From a virus: 64,000 nucleotides of DNA. The DNA lies in the IMG/VR virus record IMGVR_UViG_3300043419_000898, positions 18,498-82,497 of that record; one strand, given 5' to 3'. A model generated the notes under the pieces. The model had not been told where the DNA came from. It did not search any database and worked only from the letters and a program-made list of their open reading frames with translations. This document shows, in pieces, positions 8,864 through 16,856 of this stretch (positions are counted from its first letter, which is position 1; the number at the start of each line of letters is the position of its first letter). The position numbers were made by a program, and so were the translations under genes.

Positions 8864-10686
8864 CAGTTAGCCCTCACCAAACATCTCAGCGGTCCAAACA
8901 CAACTATATTCCCACCAACCTGACGTGTAACAGTCACCGTATAGTGACCACTATTATCCGTTACCGTCGTATCCAAGTTGAACGAACAACGACCATCTAA
9001 CGCATAGGTTGGAGTACAAGTATACGTGTCTATCAACTGACTAGACGCATTGTAGATTTTAGCAGTAACACTAGCACCAGTAATATCTACACCACCACCG
9101 CTATTATCAACCAACTGAAGGTCTACAGGTGCTTGTACGCCTTTGAGTACTTCTAGTGGGTTGTCTGCACCCATATGGTTGGATATCAGTTTGTATGGAC
9201 CCATGTAGATTTGACTGCCACGTTCCGGTGGGTCTTGGATGGTTACGACTGCACCGTTTGTTCCAGATGCTCCTCTGACGGTCACGACTGTTTGGTTGTA
9301 TCCAGCGGATATAGCGGCATCTGGAATATCAAGTCTATAGATACCCGGCTGATTGATAGCACTGACTTCAGCAAATCCACCTGCTACCCATGCACCCGTT
9401 GGAGTCTGAGCGACTAGCGGTATTGATACTGGAATGCCGTCTTCTTTAGTGTAGTAGGCTTGTAATCCAGTTGTTGAAGTTGTTAAACCAGTAACGCCTA
9501 AGTAGACGTAGATTGAGCGTGATGTAGAACCCGCTTGCATAGACATAACAGAAGCGTTGCGTTCGGTTGGTTGGTAATAACTTGTGCCAGTCAACTGGAT
9601 TGATGTAAGTGCGCCTGCATCTGGGTCGGCTCCACCGTTGAACCAAGTCTGTCCAAATAGGTCTGTTGTCAACGCTCCAGTCGGGTCACCGAAGCCTATG
9701 TTAAGACTTCCCGGTAAAGCACTAAACCACGTCTGCTTTGCTGACAAACCGAACAATTGAGACATTCCAATATCAACCATAACAGGACCAACCGTGACGG
9801 TATTTGCACCAGTCGCCACACTACTAAGACTAGCCGTGCAACCTATGATGCGATTGTAGTCTTGAATATTCACTGTTGATGAACGTCCAGCAATACCTGT
9901 ACCACAGTTAGTAATGATGCAGTTTTGTACGTTAGTAGGGTATGTTGGATTACCACAATCAAAATTTATACCAATCACTGCTGATTGAATATAGCAGTTG
10001 TAGATATTGATTCCACCCGCTAGTAATCCTGCTCCTGTAGTTCGATAAAAACCTATTGCAGGAGTACTTGCAGTAACAGGGGAAGTGCCAACGAAAGCAC
10101 AGTCTTGAATTGTATACCCTAGAGACCAATCAGATGTATGATTTCCACCTACATCGGCATATATACCAGTACCACCAGTCATAAAAATACATCGTCTTAC
10201 TGTATTGTTTACAGTAATACCGGTATTGAATGAACTAACAATACCTTTTGATAATGTAAGGCTTGAACCAATAAATGCACAATTTTCAATAAGCCAATTA
10301 GTGCCAGCAAAGTTAGACAATATCGTTGCCGACCCATCAAAATACAAATAACTTATATTTATATAGTTTTTTCCACTACCAGAAATAATTGACCCAGATG
10401 GCGATGCAGTATCCGTTGTCAAGTAATTTGTGAGGCGGACAAGACCTTGTGGAACATTTGCAAACCGTGCTGCGGTCGGGTCTCCGATAATGTATGTAGC
10501 CGCTGTATACGTTCCACCTATCGTGATGTTTTCACGATACGTTCCCGGTGCGATGTAAACAGTATCGCCTGAACCAATACCAGTTGTACCAAGTGCCTTT
10601 TGAACTGTTCTCCACGCCTGAGCCGCACTGCTACCTAAACCCGTATTAGCGTCGTTCCCGTCAGGTCGAACATAGTAGGTAGCCAT
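8863..10686 (-). CDS. Beta-helix tail fibre paralog 6 (607 aa)
   Basis: It begins MATYYVRPDGNDANTGLGSS and has VYIAPGTYRENI, then a beta-helix with many short Asn/Cys turns (IYNCYIQSA, VQNCIITNC), then sandwich domains (IYVYLGVTGLTTST; GIYRLDIPDAAIS; VDLQLVDNSGGGVDITGA). It is coupled on both sides by TAATG. Like its siblings it is predicted to be a trimeric virion protein that contacts the cell surface. No endolytic catalytic residues can be assigned by eye. Confidence 0.85.
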   Translation of the reverse strand: MATYYVRPDGNDANTGLGSSAAQAWRTVQKALGTTGIGSGDTVYIAPGTYRENITIGGTYTAATYIIGDPTAARFANVPQGLVRLTNYLTTDTASPSGSIISGSGKNYINISYLYFDGSATILSNFAGTNWLIENCAFIGSSLTLSKGIVSSFNTGITVNNTVRRCIFMTGGTGIYADVGGNHTSDWSLGYTIQDCAFVGTSPVTASTPAIGFYRTTGAGLLAGGINIYNCYIQSAVIGINFDCGNPTYPTNVQNCIITNCGTGIAGRSSTVNIQDYNRIIGCTASLSSVATGANTVTVGPVMVDIGMSQLFGLSAKQTWFSALPGSLNIGFGDPTGALTTDLFGQTWFNGGADPDAGALTSIQLTGTSYYQPTERNASVMSMQAGSTSRSIYVYLGVTGLTTSTTGLQAYYTKEDGIPVSIPLVAQTPTGAWVAGGFAEVSAINQPGIYRLDIPDAAISAGYNQTVVTVRGASGTNGAVVTIQDPPERGSQIYMGPYKLISNHMGADNPLEVLKGVQAPVDLQLVDNSGGGVDITGASVTAKIYNASSQLIDTYTCTPTYALDGRCSFNLDTTVTDNSGHYTVTVTRQVGGNIVVFGPLRCLVRAN

Positions 10687-12515
10687 TAGTTAGCCCTCAC
10701 TATCATCTTCATAGGTCCAAACACCACTATGTTGCCACCTATCGTCCTAGTCAACGTCACGTTATACACACCAGCCGTATTCGTTACACTAGTCGTCAAC
10801 TGGAACGTACATCTACCATCAGCGGCGTATACAGGCACACAACTATACGTAGCAATCAACGAGCCTATAGCGTTGTACACCTTAGCCTCTACAGTCGCTC
10901 CTGAGATATCTACACCGTTTTCGTTAGCATCTACCAACTGAACAGATACAGGTGCTTGTACGCCTTGCACGATGTCTAATGGCTGGTCAGAACCTAGTCC
11001 ATCAGCGATGACTTTGAAAGGTCCAATATGCACGATGTTTCCTGCTATGCCTTGCATATTACAAGTAACAACTGCACCGTTCGTCGTGTTAGCACCACCT
11101 ACAAAGATGGTCACGTCATCAGCACCAAAGTCGAATGCGGCGTTAGGTACGTCTAGCCTGTATGTGCCACGAGCGTATGGAGCAGATACTTCACAGAAGC
11201 CACCAGAGACGTAAGAGCCAGTCGGTGTTTGTGCTACTACAGTGATAGGTACTGATGCTTGACCATTGCGTGTGTAGGACGCTGTGAGGTTTGTTGTTGT
11301 GTGTGTAAGACCAGTCGCTCCTAGGTAGAGGTAGAGAGAGCGAGAAGTTTCACCGGGCGCAATTGTGATGGTGCTGGAGTTGCGCTCTGTTGGGACGTAA
11401 CGACCTGTAGATACACTATCGGAATATTCAATCGCACCGATTGTTGGAGTAGATGGAGCAAGCCACGTTACACCATAGATATCAGTGGCAGGTGCGCCTG
11501 TTGATGTACCAGCGTTCTGCGATGCACTGCTTGAATGGTTAGCCCAGAATGGGAAGTTTCCCCACCCTGTGACCCGGCTTAGGTTGTAGTCAGGAGATAT
11601 AAACGCTCGAGTGGTTGACCCTGTTCCTGTTCCAACATTATTCCTAGGAGTGCCGCAATTAAAAATGTTATACGATTCAACTATTTGACCATTATTTGTA
11701 TTTGAAGTAATGCCAGTTGAAGTTTCAAAAATACAATTTCTGATTAATGTTGGATATGTTGTTGTTAGGTTATTGCCCGGATATGGAGCAATTCCAATAT
11801 ATCCTATAAACCTACAGTTTTGAACTGTAATTCCACCTAAAAACGCACCTCCAGAACTAAAAAACTGAAGACACGTGGATGGCGTATATACAGATGGATT
11901 TATAAAAACACAATCCTTAAAAGACGACTGTGAATCAAACGCAGATGTTAATTGACTACTACCAAGCGTAACCGGTGCAAGAAATATACACTTAGATACT
12001 GTAAATCCAGCAGTACTTTGTATTGGTGTAAGCCTTACAGCAAATGAAAAATCAACATTATTTGCTGGTGTGTAAAAACCACACGCTGTGACAACATTAG
12101 ATGTTCCAACAAACTGAAAGATAGTTCCATAAAGTGGGTCACCTCCAGTTCTGTAACCTGTTATATGTAAATTTTGCAATGTTACATATGATTTATTGAT
12201 TTCCAATACCCCAGATGAGTTAGCACTAGTATTTGTTACGTAGTTAGTTAACACTACAGGGCCAGCAGAAACACCGGTAAATTGTGACGCTGTAGGGTCA
12301 CCAGATATTGTAATTCGCTGTCCTTCTGATGTTGGGTTTGTAAATGCCGCTGTGACCGACTCACGATAAACACCGGGAGCAATATACAATGTGTCTCCGG
12401 GAGCAATCCCTGTTGCGCCGATGGCTTTTGTTATCGTCTGCCACGCCTGATTAGTAGCAGGACCAGTGCCAGCGTTTATGTCACTGCCATCAGTCCTGAC
12501 GTAATACGTTGCCAT
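10686..12515 (-). CDS. Beta-helix tail fibre paralog 7 (609 aa)
   Basis: This is the first fibre gene in transcription order. It begins MATYYVRTDGSDINAGTG (closest to paralog 1 at the start) and has LYIAPGVYRESV, a beta-helix with repeated FxxC/CxF turns, then sandwich domains (LYLYLGATGLTHTTTNL; GTYRLDVPNAAF; VSVQLVDANENGVDISGA). It follows the duplicated small module gene at 12515-12961 with a TAATG overlap. Confidence 0.85.
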   Translation of the reverse strand: MATYYVRTDGSDINAGTGPATNQAWQTITKAIGATGIAPGDTLYIAPGVYRESVTAAFTNPTSEGQRITISGDPTASQFTGVSAGPVVLTNYVTNTSANSSGVLEINKSYVTLQNLHITGYRTGGDPLYGTIFQFVGTSNVVTACGFYTPANNVDFSFAVRLTPIQSTAGFTVSKCIFLAPVTLGSSQLTSAFDSQSSFKDCVFINPSVYTPSTCLQFFSSGGAFLGGITVQNCRFIGYIGIAPYPGNNLTTTYPTLIRNCIFETSTGITSNTNNGQIVESYNIFNCGTPRNNVGTGTGSTTRAFISPDYNLSRVTGWGNFPFWANHSSSASQNAGTSTGAPATDIYGVTWLAPSTPTIGAIEYSDSVSTGRYVPTERNSSTITIAPGETSRSLYLYLGATGLTHTTTNLTASYTRNGQASVPITVVAQTPTGSYVSGGFCEVSAPYARGTYRLDVPNAAFDFGADDVTIFVGGANTTNGAVVTCNMQGIAGNIVHIGPFKVIADGLGSDQPLDIVQGVQAPVSVQLVDANENGVDISGATVEAKVYNAIGSLIATYSCVPVYAADGRCTFQLTTSVTNTAGVYNVTLTRTIGGNIVVFGPMKMIVRAN

Positions 12516-12961
12516 TACTCAGCCACACCTTGAATAATTTCATACGCCATCTGAATAGCGAACTGCATTACATACCCATACTGAAACTGCTCATCCTTAC
12601 TGAGCCAGAATTGGTTGATAGACGTGCCATCTTCACCGTACGTATCAAGCACGTTGCCTAAGTCATCTTCGATGTTGCCGAACACTAACCAGTCGTTGTT
12701 AGGCTCATCCTTGTCGATATGGAAGTCCTGTAGGTTGATACCGCTACGCCCTACCTTATCGGTTGCTATGACGATAGCAAACTGCTGTGAGATACCCAAC
12801 TGGAACGCATCATCCTGTCGGAACCACCACTGCATGACCGTAGTGCCATCTTCGCCAAACGTGCCAAGAAGATTACCGGCATCATCTTCAATATCGCCAA
12901 AGATAATCCAGTCACCGACGTTCTGTGGATACGGTTCTATACGAAAGTTTTGTAGGTTCAT
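12515..12961 (-). CDS. Duplicated fibre-associated module protein (148 aa, two repeats)
   Basis: The protein is an internal tandem duplication. Residues 1-~74 (MNLQNFRIEPYPQNVGDWII) and ~75-148 (INLQDFHIDKDEPNNDWLVF) are homologous, and each matches the single-copy module at 618-845. Shared landmarks are FGxIEDDxGNxLxTxGEDGT, a W-rich strand and a FQxGxxxQFAI segment. The start at 12961 is chosen because it forms ATGA with the upstream stop and aligns with the homologs. It could form a pseudodimer. Function unknown. Confidence 0.8.
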   Translation of the reverse strand: MNLQNFRIEPYPQNVGDWIIFGDIEDDAGNLLGTFGEDGTTVMQWWFRQDDAFQLGISQQFAIVIATDKVGRSGINLQDFHIDKDEPNNDWLVFGNIEDDLGNVLDTYGEDGTSINQFWLSKDEQFQYGYVMQFAIQMAYEIIQGVAE

Positions 12962-13245
12962 AGTTTCACTGCCTGCTTCCATCTCATTCTATGCCAAAAG
13001 AATGCCCATGAAAACAAACCCGCCAAGCCCATATTCAAGACGATTTCTGACCAAGCCGGTGTTGATAATGACAGTACGTTCATCAGTGCACCAGCGGCTA
13101 CAACAGCCAAAGATATCTTTATCCAACCACGAACAACGAAAGGCATACGGGTGATTGGATTACCCTCTGCTTGCAACATGGCTATAAAGCCTGTTATGGA
13201 TACTGCGATAATGCCAGACGCTACGGCATTAAGGAGTGTTGCCAT
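12958..13245 (-). CDS. Holin-like membrane protein (95 aa)
   Basis: Three hydrophobic segments are visible (~residues 5-23, 40-60, 66-85), the last ending in a basic tail (HRMRWKQAVKL). The segment RGWIKISLAVVAAGALMNVL and the size fit small phage membrane proteins found near holins. It overlaps the genes on both sides. Three consecutive membrane proteins between head and fibre genes suggest a lysis or envelope function, but no endolysin is in the window. Confidence 0.6.
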   Translation of the reverse strand: MATLLNAVASGIIAVSITGFIAMLQAEGNPITRMPFVVRGWIKISLAVVAAGALMNVLSLSTPAWSEIVLNMGLAGLFSWAFFWHRMRWKQAVKL

Positions 13246-13540
13246 CTTTCTCTACCTTCGTTGTTTTTAGTTGCAACTTCTCGGTAATCAGTTCGACTCC
13301 ACGTAGTCCAAGCGTACCCATCAAGAAACTCAGTCCAAGCATATACTTAGGCTCAGTTATCTTGAGCAAGTCAGCGATAATAGGTGTCAGGTAAGTAGCA
13401 CTAGCCGTACCAGACATAACTGCTATCACTAGACCGCCGATGTTCTTGTGACTTTGGCGTGAGACCCCAACGAGACTACCGAAAAATCCCGCTACAATCT
13501 GTTGTATCTCGTCTGAGCTCAGACCTCTATCAATTGACAT
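13229..13540 (-). CDS. Holin-like membrane protein (103 aa)
   Basis: It starts MSIDRGLSSDEIQQIVAGFF and has hydrophobic stretches around residues 35-55 and 64-82 (YMLGLSFLMGTLGLRGVELI) with a charged C-terminus. The length, two or three membrane spans and a charged tail are holin-like. The call is by character and context only. It overlaps both neighbours by about 10-17 bases. Confidence 0.55.
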   Translation of the reverse strand: MSIDRGLSSDEIQQIVAGFFGSLVGVSRQSHKNIGGLVIAVMSGTASATYLTPIIADLLKITEPKYMLGLSFLMGTLGLRGVELITEKLQLKTTKVEKDGNTP

Positions 13541-13886
13541 CTTCTGTATCCCGTGTCGCTTTATTACGGCTCAATACCGCTCCGACTGTGCTTATCTTCA
13601 TCTCATCTTCGAGTTGCTGAATAGCAGACTGCTTAGCACTCGCAAGTTGAAACGTTGGGGTGTCAGCATCCTGACGCATGAAGAAGGCGATACAGGCACT
13701 GATACACGCAGGTACACCACCTTGCAGTCCTTCAATACAAGACACTGTAAAGGCTTTCATGACCATACCGAACGATGCTGTGTCAGGGATATGTTGCGTC
13801 TTCCAACTAGCATCAAACTCAGGTCCAAAGCCAGCCATAAAGGCACCTAGTGCGACTAGGACAAGACGACCATAGGCTATGTTCAT
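13530..13886 (-). CDS. Membrane protein, possible holin or spanin partner (118 aa)
   Basis: An N-terminal hydrophobic segment (LVLVALGAFMAGFGPEF) and a central one (GVPACISACIAFFM) precede a soluble, helical C-terminus (FQLASAKQSAIQQLEDEMKI). Start and upstream stop form ATGA. It is the first of the three membrane proteins after the head-closure gene. No family is recognised. Confidence 0.55.
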   Translation of the reverse strand: MNIAYGRLVLVALGAFMAGFGPEFDASWKTQHIPDTASFGMVMKAFTVSCIEGLQGGVPACISACIAFFMRQDADTPTFQLASAKQSAIQQLEDEMKISTVGAVLSRNKATRDTEDVN

Positions 13887-14281
13887 AGGGCATCAACTCC
13901 GTTATCAACAACGACATCTCCCTTTGCTATCAAAAGGATTGCATCTGACCTACCGTAGTCAACTGAGGTGATATTGAAGACACGAGACCTCATCGCCCCA
14001 TTAGTCACTTTTACTCTGTCCTTGGGCAATACAGAGGTTTCTACGGGCATATAAATCGTCCAGTCGCTTCTTGCCTGTAGTACTCCGCCTTCCAAAGTCT
14101 CAGCACCGTCGTCGAAGACTATACGGGCTTTTGTTGTTTGTGTGATTCTCCAGTCAGATGTGATTCCACCCATGCCGTCAGATTGCGGTAAGTCACGCAA
14201 AATCTGCACATCCGTAGAGCAAGCACGGCGTGTCATCTCGGCACGTATAGGCGACATAGCATCTGGATTAATCATATACAA
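13883..14281 (-). CDS. Head-closure (stopper) protein
   Basis: The 132-residue protein has the layout of phage head-closure/head-tail joining proteins (SPP1 gp16-like): a line such as QSDGMGGITSDWRITQTTKA followed by short beta strands (WTIYMPVETSVLPKDRVKV). In the virion it would sit under the adaptor ring and close the portal channel. It comes directly after the adaptor gene in transcription order, separated by a terminator-containing gap. Confidence 0.65.
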   Translation of the reverse strand: MYMINPDAMSPIRAEMTRRACSTDVQILRDLPQSDGMGGITSDWRITQTTKARIVFDDGAETLEGGVLQARSDWTIYMPVETSVLPKDRVKVTNGAMRSRVFNITSVDYGRSDAILLIAKGDVVVDNGVDAL

Positions 14282-14325
14282 AGATGTTGTACATAAATGA
14301 TTGTCAGGAATCTATGATTGTTGCG

Positions 14326-14354
14326 TTGACAAGACTTAATGACGGCTGTATGAT
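14326..14354 (+). promoter_or_regulatory. Sigma-70-type promoter facing against the head genes
   Basis: TTGACA at 14326-14331 and TATGAT at 14349-14354 are separated by exactly 17 bases. It points along the plus strand, opposite to the flanking head genes, and no plus-strand gene follows. A rho-independent terminator lies ~30 bases after the expected start. Confidence 0.65.
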
Positions 14355-14360
14355 TCCGCT

Positions 14361-14410
14361 GAGTGTGTTCGAGCGAAAAGCAGAAGACCAACCTTTCGGT
14401 TGGTCTTTTT
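14361..14410 (+). ncRNA. Putative ~50-nt small RNA in the adaptor/stopper gap
   Basis: A promoter with a one-base departure from consensus is followed at 14384-14407 by a 10-bp perfect hairpin (AAGACCAACC/GGTTGGTCTT, 4-base loop) and a run of five T. Transcription would start near 14361 and stop near 14410. Alternatively the hairpin only terminates the minus-strand head operon and the promoter is fortuitous. Confidence 0.45.
14384..14410. terminator. Terminator hairpin after the adaptor gene
   Basis: Arms 14384-14393 and 14398-14407 pair perfectly around TTTC. The T run is better on the plus strand (14406-14410). On the minus strand a weaker TTCTGCTTTT follows, so it may act in both directions. 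Confidence 0.7.
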
Positions 14411-14412
14411 GT

Positions 14413-14889
14413 TTAGAAGATGTTGTACGGTCGATATCGTTCGGCAGTCTTCATACAGTTGTCATACAACTGATTCATCTTGATATCTACAGAACCATCA
14501 GTAGAGTCAGCAAACTCAGTACATCGTTGAGCCTTTAGTAGCCAACCACGCCAAGCGGCTCGCTTGATATCGTAACGCTCAGTCCAAGCGGCTCCATCGT
14601 CAGCCCACTCACATGTGCCATCAGTTTGGAGTTTTCCTTTGTATGGGTTTGTTGTCCAAGATGGCTCAGTTGCCCCTGTAATACCGGGGACAACACATAC
14701 ATAGATTCTGCCCGAGCGTGTAGCAGGAAATACTATGTCATCTACATCGTATGCGGTTTCTGGTTCCCAGAGTAGTCCACGCCTACTCTCATCTACAAGA
14801 GCAAGCAGGTCATCGGAAGACAGTGTTGGTTGTCTTTCCGCACTGCACATACGTGCCAAGTCTAATGCTATTTCTTCTCTTGTTTTCAT
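14413..14889 (-). CDS. Head-tail adaptor (connector) protein
   Basis: The 158-residue protein opens with helices (TREEIALDLARMC, PTLSSDDLLALVDESRR) typical of adaptors of the HK97 gp6/SPP1 gp15 type. Between residues ~38 and ~100 a small beta domain is inserted (ETAYDVDDIVFPATRSGRIY, ITGATEPSW) of the kind often found appended to phage virion proteins. The C-terminus returns to helix (AAWRGWLLKAQRCTEFADST). It would bind the portal ring. Confidence 0.65.
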   Translation of the reverse strand: MKTREEIALDLARMCSAERQPTLSSDDLLALVDESRRGLLWEPETAYDVDDIVFPATRSGRIYVCVVPGITGATEPSWTTNPYKGKLQTDGTCEWADDGAAWTERYDIKRAAWRGWLLKAQRCTEFADSTDGSVDIKMNQLYDNCMKTAERYRPYNIF

Positions 14890-14900
14890 AGTTGCCTATC

Positions 14901-14985
14901 AAAAAAGTGACCCGGCTGTTTGAGCATATACAGAGGCTTGCCGGGTTCTTTGACGAAGACTAGGTGGATGGTTAGTCCACCTAGT
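14901..14985 (-). terminator. Two hairpins after the decoration gene
   Basis: The first (14959-14985) is a perfect 9-bp stem without a T run. The second (14909-14946) has ACCCGGC/GCCGGGT arms with a long loop and six T on the minus strand (A run at 14901-14906). Together they probably lower read-through from capsid genes into the adaptor gene. Confidence 0.55.
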
Positions 14986-14995
14986 AATTTACCGA

Positions 14996-15430
14996 TTACA
15001 GAATTACTTCGTAACCAGTTGCACCACGGGTAGCAGCCGTAAACGGTGCTTCCTTTGCACGGCTGAGTACACAGGTAACAGCGGCAAGCAGACCTGTCGA
15101 AGTGCCAGCGAGTGAGAAGCGAAGATAACGACGACGCTTGCGTACATCCAACTGATAGATGTACAACTTGCCGTTGTCAGTTGTTGCAGTGATAGCTGCG
15201 ACGTTTGACGTGCCAGCAACGTCAACCCACGTGGAGTTGTCATCAGATTCCTGAAGTTTCAGTCCACCGATTGCAACCGTTGTAGAGATGACACCAGCCT
15301 GAACATAGATAGAAGCCCAGTCGAACTTCGTACCAGTCTGCACGGTGTCAACAGCCGTACCGGTAACAGTTGCGGTAACTGCTACTGGTGCAAGCATTTC
15401 GATGACTTTTGCATCCATGAGTTTAATCAT
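14996..15430 (-). CDS. Decoration-like capsid protein
   Basis: The 144-residue, beta-rich, Thr/Val/Ala-rich protein has the segment IGGLKLQESDDNSTWVDVAG, common in phage surface proteins encoded right after the major capsid gene. RKRRRYLRFSLAGTS then follows. Position and composition suggest a head decoration or capsid-accessory protein. It has a strong ribosome site (GAGGAG) just after a hairpin at 15443-15468. Confidence 0.6.
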   Translation of the reverse strand: MIKLMDAKVIEMLAPVAVTATVTGTAVDTVQTGTKFDWASIYVQAGVISTTVAIGGLKLQESDDNSTWVDVAGTSNVAAITATTDNGKLYIYQLDVRKRRRYLRFSLAGTSTGLLAAVTCVLSRAKEAPFTAATRGATGYEVIL

Positions 15431-15442
15431 GTTGTTTCTCCT

Positions 15443-15468
15443 CTAGAGGGGTTTCTCAACCCCTCTAG
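15443..15468 (-). promoter_or_regulatory. Intercistronic hairpin between capsid and decoration genes
   Basis: A perfect 11-bp stem (CTAGAGGGGTT/AACCCCTCTAG, 4-base loop) with no T run ends right at the GAGG ribosome site of the decoration gene. It resembles an RNA-stability or processing hairpin rather than a terminator. Confidence 0.6.
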
Positions 15469-15482
15469 TATTTCAGTGATTA

Positions 15483-16844
15483 CTACGAAGCAGCAGTAAT
15501 CAGACCAACGATAGGACCGGGCTGGCGGTTAGCCGCTACGGACGAAGCGTTTCCAACGTCATGGACGTTGATATCGTAACGCTGTGTACCACGGAGCGTC
15601 AACTCATCAGTCGTGAAGGCAGCATGCTCGGAGAGAGCAAGCGTAACGTCACGGCGGTCACCAAGCATGGAGCCAAGGCGAAGGTCGCCAAGGAGACAAC
15701 ATACCTGTGAGTTAGCCTCATCCTTAGGCATGACCTGTGCAAACTCCACTGGGTAACCCATGAAGTACTGGCGTGGGATGCCGTTGATGATTTCGGTCGA
15801 AGTAACACCACCGGTTGCTTCAGCCAACTTACACATGACCTCATGGTAGAAGGAACGATGAACAATCCATCGTGCACCAGCACCGTCAGCGTACTGTGGA
15901 AGACGACCGATGACCTTGCGGAAGTCGGAAAGAATCAACTCGGAGTAAGCGTTTCCGGTTCCAACAACGAGACCAGCGATGTTACCGATGGTGCCATCAA
16001 GACCCTTGAGTTTTTCACGGACACCAACGATACCACCGTATGTGGAGGTGCCGTCACCGTTGAAACCAGCGTTGTCTTCAGCGTTTGCAAATGCATATGC
16101 GATTTCGTCGGAAACCGTGTTTGCAATTTCAATCGTGGAGTCTTCGTTGAGTTCAGCAGTCAACTTAGCAATAACGCCAAGTTTCTTGGTTACCAAGCGA
16201 ACACGGTCCCAGTTGAGTTCGGACTCGTTGATGGTTGCGCCTTCTCCAACGTAGAAAGCGGTAAGACCACCACGGCGACGTGGGCGGGACTGAGTATCGG
16301 ACGTCATTGGGACAACACGAGTCAGGCGGCGGAATACACCGTACTGCTCACGAAGGTCGATGAGGTCGTTGAGGAACTCTTCAGGAACAAGGAATCCACC
16401 AACTTCGTTCTCGAACTCGTTGTGACCCTTGATTTCAATACCACGCTCACGGCACCATGATGCAGCCTTAGCGTTTCCAGCAGGTCCACCAAGGAACCAC
16501 TGTCCAAAGCGGTATGCCTTGAGTGCTCGCTCTTGCTGAGTAGCACCAGCAAAGTTGGTGACACGGTTGCCAGCAGGGAGGCGGATAGCCTTAAGTGCAT
16601 CTGCTTCAGCACGGTCGGAAACCGACTTGGTTGCTGGCTCAGGCTTAGGTGCTTCATATGGAAGAGCACTTGTCTCAGAGATGGTACGTAGGGATTTGAT
16701 ACGAGCGGCAATGCCTTCGTTCTCTTCAATCAGCGTAGCAGCATCTGCTGGGTCAAGGTTCATGTCTGCGAGAATAGCCTGAGCGGTTGCCTTGTTGGCT
16801 TCCATCTTGGACTCAAGCGAGTTGATACGGGAAATAATATCCAT
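15483..16844 (-). CDS. Major capsid protein, HK97 fold
   Basis: The 453-residue protein has an N-terminal helical ~100-residue region (delta/scaffold-like, IISRINSLESKMEANKATAQ) followed by the typical capsid core start GGFLVPEEFLNDLIDLREQY and the E-loop/P-domain region (FNGDGTSTYGGIVGVREKL). A C-terminal A-domain-like stretch (RRDVTLALSEHAAFTTDELT) follows. The N-terminal part is probably removed by the protease encoded just upstream. The ribosome site AAAGGTAGAG precedes the ATG. Confidence 0.9.
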   Translation of the reverse strand: MDIISRINSLESKMEANKATAQAILADMNLDPADAATLIEENEGIAARIKSLRTISETSALPYEAPKPEPATKSVSDRAEADALKAIRLPAGNRVTNFAGATQQERALKAYRFGQWFLGGPAGNAKAASWCRERGIEIKGHNEFENEVGGFLVPEEFLNDLIDLREQYGVFRRLTRVVPMTSDTQSRPRRRGGLTAFYVGEGATINESELNWDRVRLVTKKLGVIAKLTAELNEDSTIEIANTVSDEIAYAFANAEDNAGFNGDGTSTYGGIVGVREKLKGLDGTIGNIAGLVVGTGNAYSELILSDFRKVIGRLPQYADGAGARWIVHRSFYHEVMCKLAEATGGVTSTEIINGIPRQYFMGYPVEFAQVMPKDEANSQVCCLLGDLRLGSMLGDRRDVTLALSEHAAFTTDELTLRGTQRYDINVHDVGNASSVAANRQPGPIVGLITAAS

Positions 16845-16856
16845 ATCTCTACCTTT

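Noticed and set aside
12615-13154. Plus-strand ORF of 179 codons opposite the module and membrane genes
   Set aside because: It is antisense to well-packed minus-strand genes, has no ribosome site, and its protein composition (Ser/Pro/Arg-rich) is that of a shadow frame.
15843-16460. Plus-strand ORF of 205 codons opposite the major capsid gene
   Set aside because: The capsid gene on the other strand is unambiguous, so this frame is explained by its codon use.
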